A stretch of 5,195 bases of DNA, from positions 1 through 5,195 of the forward strand of contig CAJWPW010000108.1 of NCBI GenBank assembly GCA_913045415.1, given 5' to 3'. Every line of letters begins with the position of its first letter. The first letter of the stretch is position 1. Source of the DNA: an uncultured Fidelibacterota bacterium (GTDB lineage: Bacteria; Marinisomatota; Marinisomatia; Marinisomatales; UBA1611). This document shows, piece by piece, positions 5,135 to 5,195 of the stretch. Position numbers and translations under genes: made by a program. A model generated the notes under the pieces. That model was not told where the DNA came from and searched no databases. It worked only from the letters and a program-made list of their open reading frames with translations.

Positions 5135-5195
5135 TTACTCGATTAGATCTGCAACCATCAAAAGATCCATAACGGAATGCTGATCATCATAATCA
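5135..5195 (-). CDS. C-terminal end of an unrecognised gene
   Basis: A minus-strand frame is open from the window edge to TAA at 5135-5137, encoding the last 19 residues, DYDDQHSVMDLLMVADLIE. Of the three minus-strand frames at this edge it is the only one without an early stop. Its stop lies 3 bases before the next ATG, as expected in a compact operon. The segment is acidic and helical, and too short for a family call. Confidence 0.45.
   Translation of the reverse strand, partial: DYDDQHSVMDLLMVADLIE

Noticed and set aside
1..5195. tRNA, rRNA, riboswitch, CRISPR, insertion sequence or phage signals
   Set aside because: No cloverleaf, direct-repeat array, transposase motif or terminal repeats were seen on reading the sequence.

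Overview
The window reads as bacterial chromosome from an AT-rich member of the FCB group (Bacteroidota and relatives). Candidatus Marinimicrobia, Ignavibacteria or Calditrichota are the likeliest sources. The main clue is the C-terminal sorting domain with an FPNPFNPTT motif on the DUF1501 protein, a signature of type IX secretion (T9SS) cargo in these lineages. Weak or absent Shine-Dalgarno sequences before most genes fit as well. The phylum is an inference from motifs, not from a marker gene.

Plus strand, 1-3376: the window opens in the last 47 codons of an alpha/beta hydrolase (esterase/phospholipase-like). After a 53-base gap come two genes joined by an ATGA overlap: a 551-aa DUF1800 protein and a 508-aa DUF1501 protein. 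DUF1800 and DUF1501 genes are commonly found together and their biochemical role is not settled. The DUF1501 protein has a twin-arginine (Tat) signal at its N-terminus and a T9SS-type sorting domain at its C-terminus. The DUF1800 protein has a Tat-like SRRDFFK motif with no hydrophobic segment after it, so it may travel with its partner. A hairpin followed by a T-rich stretch closes this unit.

Minus strand, 4765 down to 3415: a tightly packed three-gene unit converges on the same hairpin. It encodes a class I SAM-dependent methyltransferase, an exported methionine-R-sulfoxide reductase (MsrB) with a signal peptide and the full set of zinc and catalytic cysteines, and a 67-residue cold-shock-domain protein. 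Both junctions overlap (ATGA, then TAATG), so co-transcription and translational coupling are likely. An A8 run sits directly before the MsrB stop codon and the csp start.

Minus strand, 5195 down to 4872: the C-terminal end of an unrecognised gene is followed by two very short membrane-protein frames (29 and 56 codons) that meet at a TAATG junction. They may be two coupled small genes or one membrane protein split by a frameshift. The 106-base gap between them and the methyltransferase holds two inverted repeats.

No RNA gene, insertion sequence, CRISPR array or phage feature was seen. The most unusual content is the probable Tat-plus-T9SS export of the DUF1800/DUF1501 pair.
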